Source of the DNA: a virus
Reading direction: 5' to 3' (one strand)
Length of the DNA: 57,358 nucleotides
IMG/VR virus record: IMGVR_UViG_3300015189_000004
Location: 1-57,358 of that record
Shown here piece by piece: positions 32,080 through 40,495 of this stretch. The translations under genes and the position numbers were made by a program. Each line of letters starts with the position of its first letter. Position 1 is the stretch's first letter. The notes below the pieces were generated by a model, which saw only the letters and a list, made by a program, of their open reading frames with translations, searched no databases and had not been told where the DNA came from.

Positions 32080-32988
32080 ATGAATCTGAAACTCACAACG
32101 ATTAAGAACGCCATCACGTCGAAGGCGGCACGACAGATCCTCGTCACTCAGAAGCACTCACCCACGCTGCTTTTCGGTGCGGGCGTCGTTGGTGTCATCG
32201 CAACAGTGGTGCTTGCCTCTCGGGCAACGCTATATCTGGATGCTGCCATTGACGAGACCAACGATAAGCTGGTCAAGGCATGGGACATGCACGAGGAGAA
32301 CAAGAACTACACAGACAGCCAGTGGAACCGCGACAAGCTCACCATCCGTTCTCGTGGTGCCATGCAGATCGCCAAGTTGTACTGGCCGGCAGTCACCGTG
32401 GGCGTCATCTCCATCGGTTGCCTCAGTGGTTCACACGTCATTCTCACCAAGCGCAACGTTGGCTTGACCGCAGCATACGCCGCTGTCGAGAAGGGTTTCG
32501 CCGAGTATCGGGCGAGGGTCACCAGCGAGTTCGGTGAGGACAAGGATCGTGAGCTTCGCTACGGGACCGAGATGCATGAGGTCATCTCCGAGACGTCCAA
32601 GGGTGAGCATATTGTCACGAAAGTTCCGAGGGTTGGTCCCAATGGCTCGTCGATCTACGCCAAGTACTTCGATGAGTTCAACAAGAACTGGAACCGGGAA
32701 GCGGACTACAACCGGATCTTCATCCAGTGCCAGCAGGACTACGCCAACCACCTGCTTCACGCTCGTGGGCACGTCACTCTCAACGACGTGTATGACTCCC
32801 TCGGTATCGAGCGGAGCACCGCAGGATTCGTCGTCGGCTGGGTTCTGAACAAGGACGGTAGCGGAGACAATTTCATCGATTTCGGTGTATACGACAACAC
32901 CCAGAAGGCCCGAGACTTCGTCAACGGCCGAGAGGGTTCCATTCTGCTCGACTTCAATGTCGACGGCGTCATCTACGACAAGATCTGA
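32080..32988 (+). CDS. DUF6353-like membrane protein, second copy
   Basis: A 302-residue paralogue of the gene at 28228. It has a membrane segment near residues 27-47, a charged helix, a second membrane segment near residues 104-124, an AAYAAVEKGFAEYRARV helix, and a C-terminal domain with YAKYFDEFNKNWNREADYN and VTLNDVYDSLG. The two copies share architecture but are diverged. ATG 32080 follows AAGGAG. Function unknown; a membrane complex is plausible. Confidence 0.78.
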   Translation: MNLKLTTIKNAITSKAARQILVTQKHSPTLLFGAGVVGVIATVVLASRATLYLDAAIDETNDKLVKAWDMHEENKNYTDSQWNRDKLTIRSRGAMQIAKLYWPAVTVGVISIGCLSGSHVILTKRNVGLTAAYAAVEKGFAEYRARVTSEFGEDKDRELRYGTEMHEVISETSKGEHIVTKVPRVGPNGSSIYAKYFDEFNKNWNREADYNRIFIQCQQDYANHLLHARGHVTLNDVYDSLGIERSTAGFVVGWVLNKDGSGDNFIDFGVYDNTQKARDFVNGREGSILLDFNVDGVIYDKI

Positions 32989-33001
32989 AAGGATCGAAAT
33001 T

Positions 33002-33166
33002 ATGAACGCAAAGCCGAAGCCCCCGACCAAGAAGACTCCTACCCTGAAGCAGACTGCATGGGGTAAGAACTTCCTCCCCGATCAGGGCCCGAAGATCAAT
33101 GGGTCCTCACTGCAGTACACGTCCAACTCGTCCAAGTCCTTTCAGATTCCGGAGGCTCGCGCATGA
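33002..33166 (+). CDS. Small basic proline-rich protein
   Basis: A 54-residue protein rich in Lys and Pro at the N-terminus (NAKPKPPTKKTPTLK), probably unstructured. ATG 33002 follows GAAAGG. The stop overlaps the next start by ATGA. Function unknown. Confidence 0.6.
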   Translation: MNAKPKPPTKKTPTLKQTAWGKNFLPDQGPKINGSSLQYTSNSSKSFQIPEARA

Positions 33167-33990
33167 ATCGCCCCGAGATCGTCTCTGGTTGTGGTGGCAT
33201 TGTTCTCGGCCTAAGTGTTGGAGGTGCTGTTGCCTTCGTTCTCGTGAAGAAAATGGAGGCGAAGTACAACCTCATCGCTGAGAAAGAGATTCAGGAGGCG
33301 AAGAAGTTCTACTCGTCCAAGTTCAAGACGGGCGACTTTGCCTCACCTGAGATGATGGTCGCAAGTCTTGGTATCGACTCTCCGGACGAAGTACTGCCAT
33401 CAGTCAAGGATGCTGCCGAAGCCCTCGTCAGTTACAAGGCCGACGGTGAGGTCATCGAGACTGACAGCGATATCGTCGCTCTCGTTGAGCGTGAGATGAA
33501 CGAAGCTGAACCGATCGAAGAGATCAACGCTCGTCTCAACAAGATGCCCGAGCAGGTTCGGAACATCTTCAAGGACGCAGAGCCCGATCCCACGGGTGTC
33601 TTCGATTACAAGGAGGAGTTGAAGCATCGTACAAAGACGACTCCATACGTGATCTCGCATGACGAGTTCATGGAGAACGAAGAAGAGCACAGTCAGGTCT
33701 CGGTCACATATTTCGAGGGTGACAACGTCATCACCGATGAGAAAGACGAGATCCTTGAGGATGTCGACAACACCATCGGCGAAGTCAACCTCGAGAAATT
33801 CGGACACGGCTCCAAAGACAGCAAGATCGTCTACGTCCGGAATGATCGGCTCGACCTTGACTTCGAAGTGGTTCTGAGTCATGGCAAGTACACCGAGGAA
33901 GTTCTCGGATTCCTCGAGCACTCAGGCGAAACTCGTCACTCTCGTGATGGTCGCTCCAAGATCCGCCGATTCAGGGGTGACGATGAGTGA
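33163..33990 (+). CDS. Membrane-anchored acidic protein
   Basis: A 275-residue protein with an N-terminal membrane segment (about residues 9-29, GIVLGLSVGGAVAFVLV) followed by a highly acidic cytoplasmic or external part. It includes helical regions (KYNLIAEKEIQEAKKFY) and a conserved-looking C-terminal SKIVYVRNDRLDLDFEVVLSHG. This is a common phage family of unknown function, next to DUF6353-like genes in related phages. Confidence 0.75.
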   Translation: MNRPEIVSGCGGIVLGLSVGGAVAFVLVKKMEAKYNLIAEKEIQEAKKFYSSKFKTGDFASPEMMVASLGIDSPDEVLPSVKDAAEALVSYKADGEVIETDSDIVALVEREMNEAEPIEEINARLNKMPEQVRNIFKDAEPDPTGVFDYKEELKHRTKTTPYVISHDEFMENEEEHSQVSVTYFEGDNVITDEKDEILEDVDNTIGEVNLEKFGHGSKDSKIVYVRNDRLDLDFEVVLSHGKYTEEVLGFLEHSGETRHSRDGRSKIRRFRGDDE

Positions 33991-34520
33991 TGAGCGAGCC
34001 ACTGGATGATCTATATCTGACGTGGCTCTACAGTCAAACCGGCTCTGTCAAGCTCAAGAACCCAGCAAGGACCTACTGGTCCCTTCTCAGACTGCTCTAT
34101 ACCAAAGAGTTCGTCTGGATAATCCCAAATGATGACAACCGAGTAGAGGACGGGCGTGACCTAAGAGACGAGTTCTGTGCGGTCCACAATATTGACGATG
34201 CGGATCAAGAGTGGATGGACATGGGCTGCTCCATGCTCGAGATGATGATTGCCTTATCGCGGAGGCTCGCCTTTGAAGCTGAGGGTGAGCCCCGCGACTG
34301 GTTTTGGCAGATCATTACAAACCTCGAGTTGCGACATTACAACGACAAAGTTCGTATCCCACTAGATGAATTGGACGAACGTCTCAACATGATCATATTC
34401 CGGACGTACGATCCGGATGGTCAAGGAGGACTCTTCCCACTGAAGTGGCCTGAAAGGGATCAACGCGACATCGAAATCTGGTACCAATTAGCCGGTTACA
34501 TCATGGAAAGGGATAACTAA
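33990..34520 (+). CDS. Conserved phage hypothetical protein
   Basis: A 176-residue acidic, Trp-rich soluble protein (LTWLYSQTG; TYWSLLRLLYTKEFVWIIPNDDNR; EWMDMGCSMLEMMIALSRRLAFE; WFWQIITNL). The two first blocks are conserved in a widespread phage family without known function. ATG 33990 overlaps the previous stop (TGATG). Confidence 0.75.
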   Translation: MSEPLDDLYLTWLYSQTGSVKLKNPARTYWSLLRLLYTKEFVWIIPNDDNRVEDGRDLRDEFCAVHNIDDADQEWMDMGCSMLEMMIALSRRLAFEAEGEPRDWFWQIITNLELRHYNDKVRIPLDELDERLNMIIFRTYDPDGQGGLFPLKWPERDQRDIEIWYQLAGYIMERDN

Positions 34521-34522
34521 GC

Positions 34523-35026
34523 ATGGACGGGATCGAGGTCTGGTTAGAGATCGAAGAGGCGCCAAGATATCTTGTAAGCAGTCTTGGTCGCGTTCAAAAC
34601 CGTATGACTGGTCGGATACTAAGTCAAAGTCCAAATACGAGAGGTTATCCAAAAGTTCGATTGGTAATTGGTAATCGATCGTGGACCAGATCTGTTCATA
34701 GACTCGTTTCGGAAGCTTTTTTCGATGGTGATCACACAGGTCTTGAACCAAACCATGGTGACGGACAAAAACATAACAACTACATAGCAAATTTGGAGTG
34801 GACTACGCATAAGAAAAATATGATACATGCTGTTCGAACTGGACTGTTTACGCCTTCGGGAGGATCTAAAAAGGTTCCGATACGAATCGTGGAGACAGAT
34901 GAATTTTTTGACAGCATAAGTTCGTGTGCTAGAGCCATTGGTGGTAGACACGGGTCCATTCAACAATGTTTAGATGGTCGTCAACGATCACATAAAGGTT
35001 ACACATTCGAGTATGTTGATGACTAA
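34523..35026 (+). CDS. HNH homing endonuclease (NUMOD4-HNH)
   Basis: A 167-residue protein. A NUMOD4-like N-terminus (VWLEIEEAPRYLVSSLGRVQN) is followed by the HNH domain (VHRLVSEAFF ... NHGDGQKHNNYIANLEW) and a NUMOD1-like C-terminus (EFFDSISSCARAIGGRHGSIQQCLDG, interrupted). Lower GC and A/T-ending codons differ from the neighbours, indicating recent acquisition. It sits just before the replicase gene, a usual homing target. Confidence 0.88.
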   Translation: MDGIEVWLEIEEAPRYLVSSLGRVQNRMTGRILSQSPNTRGYPKVRLVIGNRSWTRSVHRLVSEAFFDGDHTGLEPNHGDGQKHNNYIANLEWTTHKKNMIHAVRTGLFTPSGGSKKVPIRIVETDEFFDSISSCARAIGGRHGSIQQCLDGRQRSHKGYTFEYVDD

Positions 35027-35051
35027 CTCTGTCAAATAGAAAGGAGGGTAG

Positions 35052-38000
35052 ATGGATTTCTATCAGATGTGTACCCGAGAGAACAAGGGCGTACTGGACC
35101 TATATCCAGACTTTACAATCGGTAGGTCAAAGGATCTCATGGTGCGAGGGCATTCGTTCTATGCAATTTGGGACGAAGAGCGTGGCCTATGGTCCACCGA
35201 TGAGTATGACGTTCAGCGTCTCGTAGATGCAGAACTTCGGAAGTACACTGAAGACTCTCTTTCGTCGTCCGGAATCACGCACAACGTGAAGTACCTGCAG
35301 TCGTTCGGCAGCAATAACTGGACTCAGTTCCAGAGTTTCATGAAGAATGTCAGTGATAACAGCCACCAGTTGGACGAGAAGCTCACTTTCGCAAACTCTG
35401 AGACGAAGAAGTCCGATTACGTCAGTCGGAGTCTTCCATATCCTCTAGCCGCTGGTGATTATAGTGCGTGGGACGAACTCGTAGGAACGCTGTACTCCGT
35501 CGAGGAACGCGCAAAGATTGAATGGGCCATTGGTGCAGTAGTTTCTGGAGACTCGAAGAAGATTCAGAAGTTCATTGTTCTTTACGGTCCTGCTGGTACC
35601 GGGAAGTCAACAATTCTGAACATAATCCTGAAGATGTTCGAGGGCTACACCACAACATTCGAGGCGAAAGCTCTCGGATCAGCCAACGGCTCATTTGCCA
35701 CAGAAGTCTTCAAGAACAACCCCCTAGTTGCGATCCAACAGGATGGGGATCTCTCCAAGATCGATGACAACACCAAACTGAACTCGATCATTGCTCACGA
35801 AGACATGACTATGAATGAGAAGTTCAAGCCTAGCTACACGGCCAAGGTGAACGCCTTCTTATTCATGGGTACCAACCAGCCAGTCAAGATCTCAGATGCG
35901 AAGTCTGGGATTATTCGACGTCTGATCGACGTGCATCCGACTGGCGTCAAGATTCCCGTGAACCACTACCACACTTTGATGTCCAAGATCGACTTCGAGT
36001 TGGGTGCTATTGCCCAACATTGTCTCGAGGTCTATCAGCGTATGGGGAAGAACTACTACAACGCGTATCGTCCACTTGAGATGATGTTGCAGACAGACAT
36101 ATTCTTCAACTTCATCGAAGCGAACTACGACGTATTCAAAGAACAAGACGGTGCCACACTCAAGCAGGCGTACCAGTTGTACAAAGAGTTCTGCAGCGAT
36201 ACCGGCATCGAACGCGTTCTTGCTCAGTACAAGGTTCGTGAGGAGTTGCGAAACTACTTCGAGGACTTCAAGGATCGTGTCACTATCGATGGGATTGTCA
36301 TGAGGAGTTACTACTCGGGTTTCACCGCCCGTCCCTTCAAGGCTCCGTCGAAAACCGACACGAGTTTCTCTCTGGTCATGGACGAGCGTGAGTCTACGTT
36401 TGATCAAGACTATGCAGAGTACCCTGCTCAGTATGCCAACGCAGACGAGACGCCTCTTCACAGATGGTCGTCAGTCAAGACAACGCTTGCTGATATTGAC
36501 ACGACCAAGGTTCACTTTGTTCAGATCCCAGAGAACCATATTGTGATCGACTTCGACCTCAAGAATGAACTGGGCGAGAAGTCTCTTGAGCAGAACCTGG
36601 AAGCAGCAAGCTTCTGGCCAGCAACATACGCTGAGATCAGCAAGGGTGAGGGAGGCGTTCACCTTCACTATATCTATGACGGTGACGTCTCTGAACTCGC
36701 ACCTGAGTACTCAACGGGTATCGAGGTTAAAGTCTATACGGGCAAAAGCGCACTGCGCCGAAAGCTCACCAAATGTAACAACGTACCTGTGGCGTCCATT
36801 AACAGTGGGCTCCCCATTAAGGAGAAGAAGATGCTCCACACGAACACCATCACCAGCGAGAAAGGTCTGCGTGACCTGATCATTCGGAATCTTCGTAAGG
36901 AGATTCATCCGGGGACCAAGCCTTCGATCGACTTCATCCAGAAGATCCTCGACGACGCCTACGACTCAGGCATGGCGTATGACCTGACCGACATGCGCTC
37001 TACCATCATGGCGTTTGCTAGCAACAGCAGCAACCAGCCCATGCAGGCGCTCAAGATCGTGCAGAAGATGAAGTTCCAGGGGAAAGAGGACGCCCAGCCA
37101 ACTGTCGCACAGGCTAAGGACGAACGAATCGTCTTGTTCGACCTCGAGGTCTACCCGAACCTGTTCGTCGTGTGTTGGAAGTACAAAGGCGATGCTGATG
37201 TCGCTCGGATGGTCAACCCGACAGCGCAGGATGTTGAGGCGTTGTTCAGATTCAAACTGGTGGGGTTCAACAACCGTCGGTATGACAACCACATCCTCTA
37301 CGCACGCTACCTCGGGTACAGCAACGAGCAGTTGTATATCCTCTCGCAGAAGATCATCAACAACGATCACGGCGCAATGTTCGGTGAGGCATACAGCCTC
37401 TCATACGCCGACATCTACGACTTCACCTCGAAGAAGCAGAGCCTGAAGAAGTACGAGATCGAGTTGGGGATTCATCACATGGAGATGGACCTTCCGTGGG
37501 ATGAGCCTGTGGCCGAAGAGGATATTCCTCGTGTTGTGGAGTACTGCTGCAACGACGTCAATGCCACTGAGGCAGTTCTTGACGACCGCAAACAGGACTT
37601 CGTCGCTCGAAGCATTCTCGCTGATCTGAGTGGTCTTGAGATCAACGACACCACACAGAAGCACACTGCGAAGATCGTCTTCGGGAATGACAAGTTCCCG
37701 CAAAAGCAGTTCCAGTACACCGATCTGAGCAAGGAGTTCCCGGGGTACGTATTCGACCTCGGCAAAAGCACGTACAAGGGCGAGGAGGTTGGTGAGGGAG
37801 GCTACGTCTACGCGGAGCCTGGCATCTACGAGAACGTCGCACTTCTGGATATTGCGTCGATGCATCCGACAACCATCGATGTCCTGAACATGTTTGGGGA
37901 CTACACGAAGAACTACATCGACCTGAAAGATGCTCGTCTGGCTATCAAGCACGGCGAGTACGACTGGGCTCGGAAGCTCTTCGGTGGAAAGCTGAAGCCA

Positions 38001-38837
38001 TATCTCAAGGACGAGAAGGATGCAAAGGAGCTTTCCTACGCACTCAAGATCGTTATCAACATCGTCTATGGGTTGACTTCAGCGAAGTTCGACAACCCAT
38101 TCCGAGACACTCGCAACACGGACAATATCGTGGCTAAGCGTGGTGCTCTCTTCATGATCGATCTCAAGGAGTATGTCCAGAGCGAAGGATTCACTGTTGC
38201 TCACATCAAGACTGACTCGATTAAGATCCCGAACGCAACACCTGAGATCATCGAGAAGGTCTCTCTCTTTGGTTCCAAGTATGGCTACGACTTCGAGCAT
38301 GAGGCGACCTACACCAAGTTCTGCTTGGTCAACGACGCTGTCTATATCGCTCGGATCGATGAGAAAGAGAACCCGAATACGAAGTCTTGGATCGCGGTTG
38401 GTGCGCAGTTCCAGCACCCATTCGTATACAAGACTCTGTTCGACGTTCAGGCTGTCACGTTCGATGACTACTGCGAGACCAAGCAGGTCACTCAGGGTTC
38501 GATGTACCTGAACTTCGATGCTGTCCAGAGGCCAATGTTCATGGCGGAAGGAATGCACTTCGTTGGACGATGTGGTCGTTTCGTTCCTGTCACTCCAGAA
38601 AGCGGTGGCGGAGTTCTCGTTCGAGTCAAAGATGAGAAGCAGTACGCCGTGACGGGTACGAAGGGTTTCTTCTGGGTAGAAGCTGACGTGGCCAAGAATG
38701 TTGGTTGGGTTATCGATCCTGAAGATGACCCAACGAGTGACGCTGTTGTCATCGACATGGCCTATTTCGATCACCTCACTCGTGATGCAATCAAGACCAT
38801 CAACAAGTTCGGCGACTTCGAGGAGTTCGTGTCATGA
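35052..38837 (+). CDS. Helicase-primase-DNA polymerase B fusion (replicase)
   Basis: A 1261-residue replicase. Residues 130-330: SF3/D5-type helicase, Walker A GPAGTGKS (179-186) and an FLFMGTNQPVKI sensor region. Residues 430-600: a primase-polymerase-like domain (VIDFDLKNE; SKGEGGVHLHYIYDGD; GKSALRRKL). Residues 690-1200: family B DNA polymerase with exonuclease motifs (D697/E699 in FDLEVYPN; VGFNNRRYDN; YCCNDV) and polymerase motifs A (LLDIASMHP, D933), B (KIVINIVYG, K999) and C (KTDS, D1055). In motif C the first Asp of the usual DTDS is Lys, but the essential second Asp is kept. It can prime, unwind and copy the phage DNA in one chain. Confidence 0.93.
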   Translation: MDFYQMCTRENKGVLDLYPDFTIGRSKDLMVRGHSFYAIWDEERGLWSTDEYDVQRLVDAELRKYTEDSLSSSGITHNVKYLQSFGSNNWTQFQSFMKNVSDNSHQLDEKLTFANSETKKSDYVSRSLPYPLAAGDYSAWDELVGTLYSVEERAKIEWAIGAVVSGDSKKIQKFIVLYGPAGTGKSTILNIILKMFEGYTTTFEAKALGSANGSFATEVFKNNPLVAIQQDGDLSKIDDNTKLNSIIAHEDMTMNEKFKPSYTAKVNAFLFMGTNQPVKISDAKSGIIRRLIDVHPTGVKIPVNHYHTLMSKIDFELGAIAQHCLEVYQRMGKNYYNAYRPLEMMLQTDIFFNFIEANYDVFKEQDGATLKQAYQLYKEFCSDTGIERVLAQYKVREELRNYFEDFKDRVTIDGIVMRSYYSGFTARPFKAPSKTDTSFSLVMDERESTFDQDYAEYPAQYANADETPLHRWSSVKTTLADIDTTKVHFVQIPENHIVIDFDLKNELGEKSLEQNLEAASFWPATYAEISKGEGGVHLHYIYDGDVSELAPEYSTGIEVKVYTGKSALRRKLTKCNNVPVASINSGLPIKEKKMLHTNTITSEKGLRDLIIRNLRKEIHPGTKPSIDFIQKILDDAYDSGMAYDLTDMRSTIMAFASNSSNQPMQALKIVQKMKFQGKEDAQPTVAQAKDERIVLFDLEVYPNLFVVCWKYKGDADVARMVNPTAQDVEALFRFKLVGFNNRRYDNHILYARYLGYSNEQLYILSQKIINNDHGAMFGEAYSLSYADIYDFTSKKQSLKKYEIELGIHHMEMDLPWDEPVAEEDIPRVVEYCCNDVNATEAVLDDRKQDFVARSILADLSGLEINDTTQKHTAKIVFGNDKFPQKQFQYTDLSKEFPGYVFDLGKSTYKGEEVGEGGYVYAEPGIYENVALLDIASMHPTTIDVLNMFGDYTKNYIDLKDARLAIKHGEYDWARKLFGGKLKPYLKDEKDAKELSYALKIVINIVYGLTSAKFDNPFRDTRNTDNIVAKRGALFMIDLKEYVQSEGFTVAHIKTDSIKIPNATPEIIEKVSLFGSKYGYDFEHEATYTKFCLVNDAVYIARIDEKENPNTKSWIAVGAQFQHPFVYKTLFDVQAVTFDDYCETKQVTQGSMYLNFDAVQRPMFMAEGMHFVGRCGRFVPVTPESGGGVLVRVKDEKQYAVTGTKGFFWVEADVAKNVGWVIDPEDDPTSDAVVIDMAYFDHLTRDAIKTINKFGDFEEFVS

Positions 38838-38995
38838 CTGAGTTGGAGTTGTTGCACCGTGCTCACAAATTATTGAATGATGCTTCCGAAGTGCGATTCA
38901 GCATGGTTGAGAAAGTCGTTCCTCTCGCAACAGAGGCTCTTGCCTGCATAGCTTTGGCAGCAGAACTTCGTATTCGTAGGGAGAACGATGCTTGA
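38834..38995 (+). CDS. Small helical protein
   Basis: A 53-residue helical protein that overlaps the replicase stop (ATGA). It is rich in Leu and Ala with charged ends (LHRAHKLLNDASEVRF; AAELRIRREND). It could be a small replisome partner, by position only. Confidence 0.6.
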   Translation: MTELELLHRAHKLLNDASEVRFSMVEKVVPLATEALACIALAAELRIRRENDA

Positions 38996-39410
38996 TCAGC
39001 CGATGGCCCGGGAGGTTTGTGATCACTCCTGGGCTTGGGTGCATCCTGCAGGAGCAAAGCATTCCGCAAGAATCTGTATGTCCTGTCATGAGCCCTCAGC
39101 AGAGTGGCTTAACACAATTATTGAAAAGGGAGACATCATGGACGCACCGTTTCAGGTCATTGCCCGAACGATCGTCATGGAGTACGTCAACGAGCACCTC
39201 GAGAAGACGGACAACGTCACGGCTGGTCTCGACGACATCTACGTGGTCTGGTGGTCCAAGACACTCCAGAACTGGAAGGCGATGGTCAGCACCACGCTTC
39301 CCGACGGGATGTACTACGAGGTCACCCACAACGGTGACAAGAACGAGACATATCTCGACACGTACAAGAAGTTTGACAACATCGTCATTTCGGACCTGAA
39401 CCATGTGTGA
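38988..39410 (+). CDS. Zinc-ribbon fused to DUF6275-like domain
   Basis: A 140-residue protein. Residues 11-36 form a Cys/His motif (CDHSWAWVHPAG ... CMSCHEP). From Met51 (ATG 39138, after AAAAGGGAG) the sequence matches DUF6275-type phage proteins (VMEYVNEHLEKTDNVTAG; YVVWWSKTLQNWKAMVSTTLPDGMYYEVTHNGDK, split). Both starts have good ribosome binding sites, so full-length and short forms may coexist. Function unknown. Confidence 0.72.
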   Translation: MLDQPMAREVCDHSWAWVHPAGAKHSARICMSCHEPSAEWLNTIIEKGDIMDAPFQVIARTIVMEYVNEHLEKTDNVTAGLDDIYVVWWSKTLQNWKAMVSTTLPDGMYYEVTHNGDKNETYLDTYKKFDNIVISDLNHV

Positions 39411-39624
39411 CTGCGAAGAGCGAATCCATGAAGGCATTCATTGCGGTAGCCCGGCGTGTGAGTGTCATCCATCCGAGTTTGTCTACATGAGTATCTCATT
39501 TCCTCGTGTAGGTCGAGAGACGGCCAAGGCGCTCGTCTTGACTCTCACAGAGGCGGCGGGTCTTATCCCGTACAACGTGTTCTTCGAGGCGTCGATCGAC
39601 GAAGACGAGGACAACGATGGCTGA
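39403..39624 (+). CDS. Small Cys-rich protein
   Basis: A 73-residue protein beginning with a Cys/His cluster (MCDCEERIHEGIHCGSPACE then CHP), a likely zinc site, followed by a small alpha/beta region (VYMSISFPRVGRETAKALVL). It overlaps both neighbours by 8 nt. Function unknown. Confidence 0.62.
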   Translation: MCDCEERIHEGIHCGSPACECHPSEFVYMSISFPRVGRETAKALVLTLTEAAGLIPYNVFFEASIDEDEDNDG

Positions 39625-39730
39625 CGTCGTCGAGCTTCCGGACCCAGTCTGTCACTGTCAGGGACGCGATCACCCGAAGATCAGGTGTGGTAGTGAGCAT
39701 TGCCACTGTCACTGCGACCCGCACCGCTAG
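39617..39730 (+). CDS. Tiny Cys/His-rich protein
   Basis: A 37-residue ORF whose second half holds alternating Cys and His (CHCQGRDHPKIRCGS; HCHCHCDPHR). The Cys/His spacing resembles the start of the previous protein (C-x-C ... H ... C-G-S ... C-x-C-x-P), suggesting duplication of a small zinc module. ATG 39617 overlaps the preceding stop. Confidence 0.55.
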   Translation: MADVVELPDPVCHCQGRDHPKIRCGSEHCHCHCDPHR

Positions 39731-39791
39731 CGTTACCCCACGGCTCTTGGTCAAGGGGTTTGTGTTCTCTTGGGACTACCAGCGAACAATC

Positions 39792-39872
39792 ATGGTAGAG
39801 ATTGAGATCACAGACCCCTTGGCCATCGCCGAAATTCAGCGAGACCTCATAACAAAGAAGGAGGCTTTATGA
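39792..39872 (+). CDS. Possible leader ORF coupled to NUMOD1 paralogue
   Basis: A 26-residue ORF ending as ATGA on the next start. It carries the next gene's AAGGAGG site in its last codons. There is no good ribosome binding site of its own. It may be real only as a coupling leader. Confidence 0.3.
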   Translation: MVEIEITDPLAIAEIQRDLITKKEAL

Positions 39873-40258
39873 AACACGAGATCAAGAAACATTTCCAAGA
39901 GAACAAACGAGTGTATCTCGTGGGTGCAGGGTGTCTTGTTGTTGGGGTTGCTGGAGCACTTATGCTTACGCGTAGCGATGCTCGAGTGACGGTAGACGCT
40001 TGGAAGTTCATCGAGTTCAAATGGAAGTCCCCAACGACAAACAACATAATGCAAACGGTCATGGAACGTCGAGGGCACCCGGGCTATGTTGTTCGATGTA
40101 TTGAGACTGGCAAGAAGTTTGCAAGCCAAAACCAAGCTGCTTCTGAAATGGGGCTAAACGCGGGGAATCTTTGTTCGCATTTGAACGGTAAGTATGCTCA
40201 CGTTCAAGGATTCACGTTTGAACGTCTTGGCGAAGCCATTGCCTCCGGGGTCGCATAA
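39869..40258 (+). CDS. Membrane-anchored NUMOD1-like protein, second copy
   Basis: A 129-residue paralogue of the gene at 27311: basic N-terminus (KHEIKKHFQENKRVYLV), a membrane segment (about residues 15-33), FKWKSPTTN, then the NUMOD1/HTH region (VVRCIETGKKFASQNQAAS; NLCSHLNGKYAHVQGF). In both copies a promoter motif and an ncRNA follow directly, so protein and ncRNA form a repeated genetic unit. Confidence 0.76.
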   Translation: MKHEIKKHFQENKRVYLVGAGCLVVGVAGALMLTRSDARVTVDAWKFIEFKWKSPTTNNIMQTVMERRGHPGYVVRCIETGKKFASQNQAASEMGLNAGNLCSHLNGKYAHVQGFTFERLGEAIASGVA

Positions 40259-40281
40259 AATACACGCTCTATAATGAGACC
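40251..40281 (+). promoter_or_regulatory. Phage promoter motif copy 9, drives ncRNAs D/E
   Basis: TCGCA at 40251 lies in the last codons of the NUMOD1-like gene. TATAAT at 40270 is 19 nt after its start, followed by GAGACCAACC. Confidence 0.8.
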
Positions 40282-40410
40282 AACCACTGGACGCCCGTTA
40301 AGGGTATCCGACAATGGACGCCCGTTAAGGGTATCCGACAATGGACGCCCGTTAAGGGTATCCAATACCAGACGCCCGTTAAGGGTATCGAAAAGTGGTT
40401 GGTCTCATTT
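40276..40410 (+). ncRNA. Multi-hairpin ncRNA D (four repeats, 27-nt period)
   Basis: The closing stem is 13 perfect pairs: GAGACCAACCACT (40276-40288) with AGTGGTTGGTCTC (40394-40406), then ATTT. Four hairpins of the form GGA-CG-CCC-GTTAA-GGG-TA-TCC begin at 40289, 40316, 40343 and 40370, an exact 27-nt period; the last differs at its outer bases. Spacers are six nt. No ORF with a ribosome binding site lies here. Confidence 0.8.
40289..40390 (+). repeat. Four direct repeats of 21 nt, period 27
   Basis: Copies start at 40289, 40316, 40343 and 40370. The first three are identical and the fourth differs at its first and last base. They form the hairpins inside ncRNA D. Spacers are too short and too alike for a CRISPR array. 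Confidence 0.95.
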
Positions 40411-40495
40411 GAACCCATAACGTATAGGAGACCCCAGAAGGGGACACCTTTGCCGGAGACCCCAGAAGGGGACACTGGTAGTTATGGGTTCTCAT
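40411..40495 (+). ncRNA. Multi-hairpin ncRNA E (two repeats)
   Basis: GAACCCATAAC (40411-40421) pairs with GTTATGGGTTC (40481-40491). Inside are two identical hairpins CCCC-AGAA-GGGG (40432-40443 and 40460-40471), each within GAGACCCCAGAAGGGGACAC. It has no promoter motif of its own and directly follows ncRNA D, so the two may be one two-domain transcript. No long T tract follows. Confidence 0.68.

Noticed and set aside
40289-40390. CRISPR-like array
   Set aside because: Four 21-nt repeats with a 27-nt period leave only six nt between copies, and these spacers are alike. Each repeat is a hairpin inside a closed stem with a promoter. No cas genes are present, and the Cas4-like protein at 53623 lacks the cysteine cluster.
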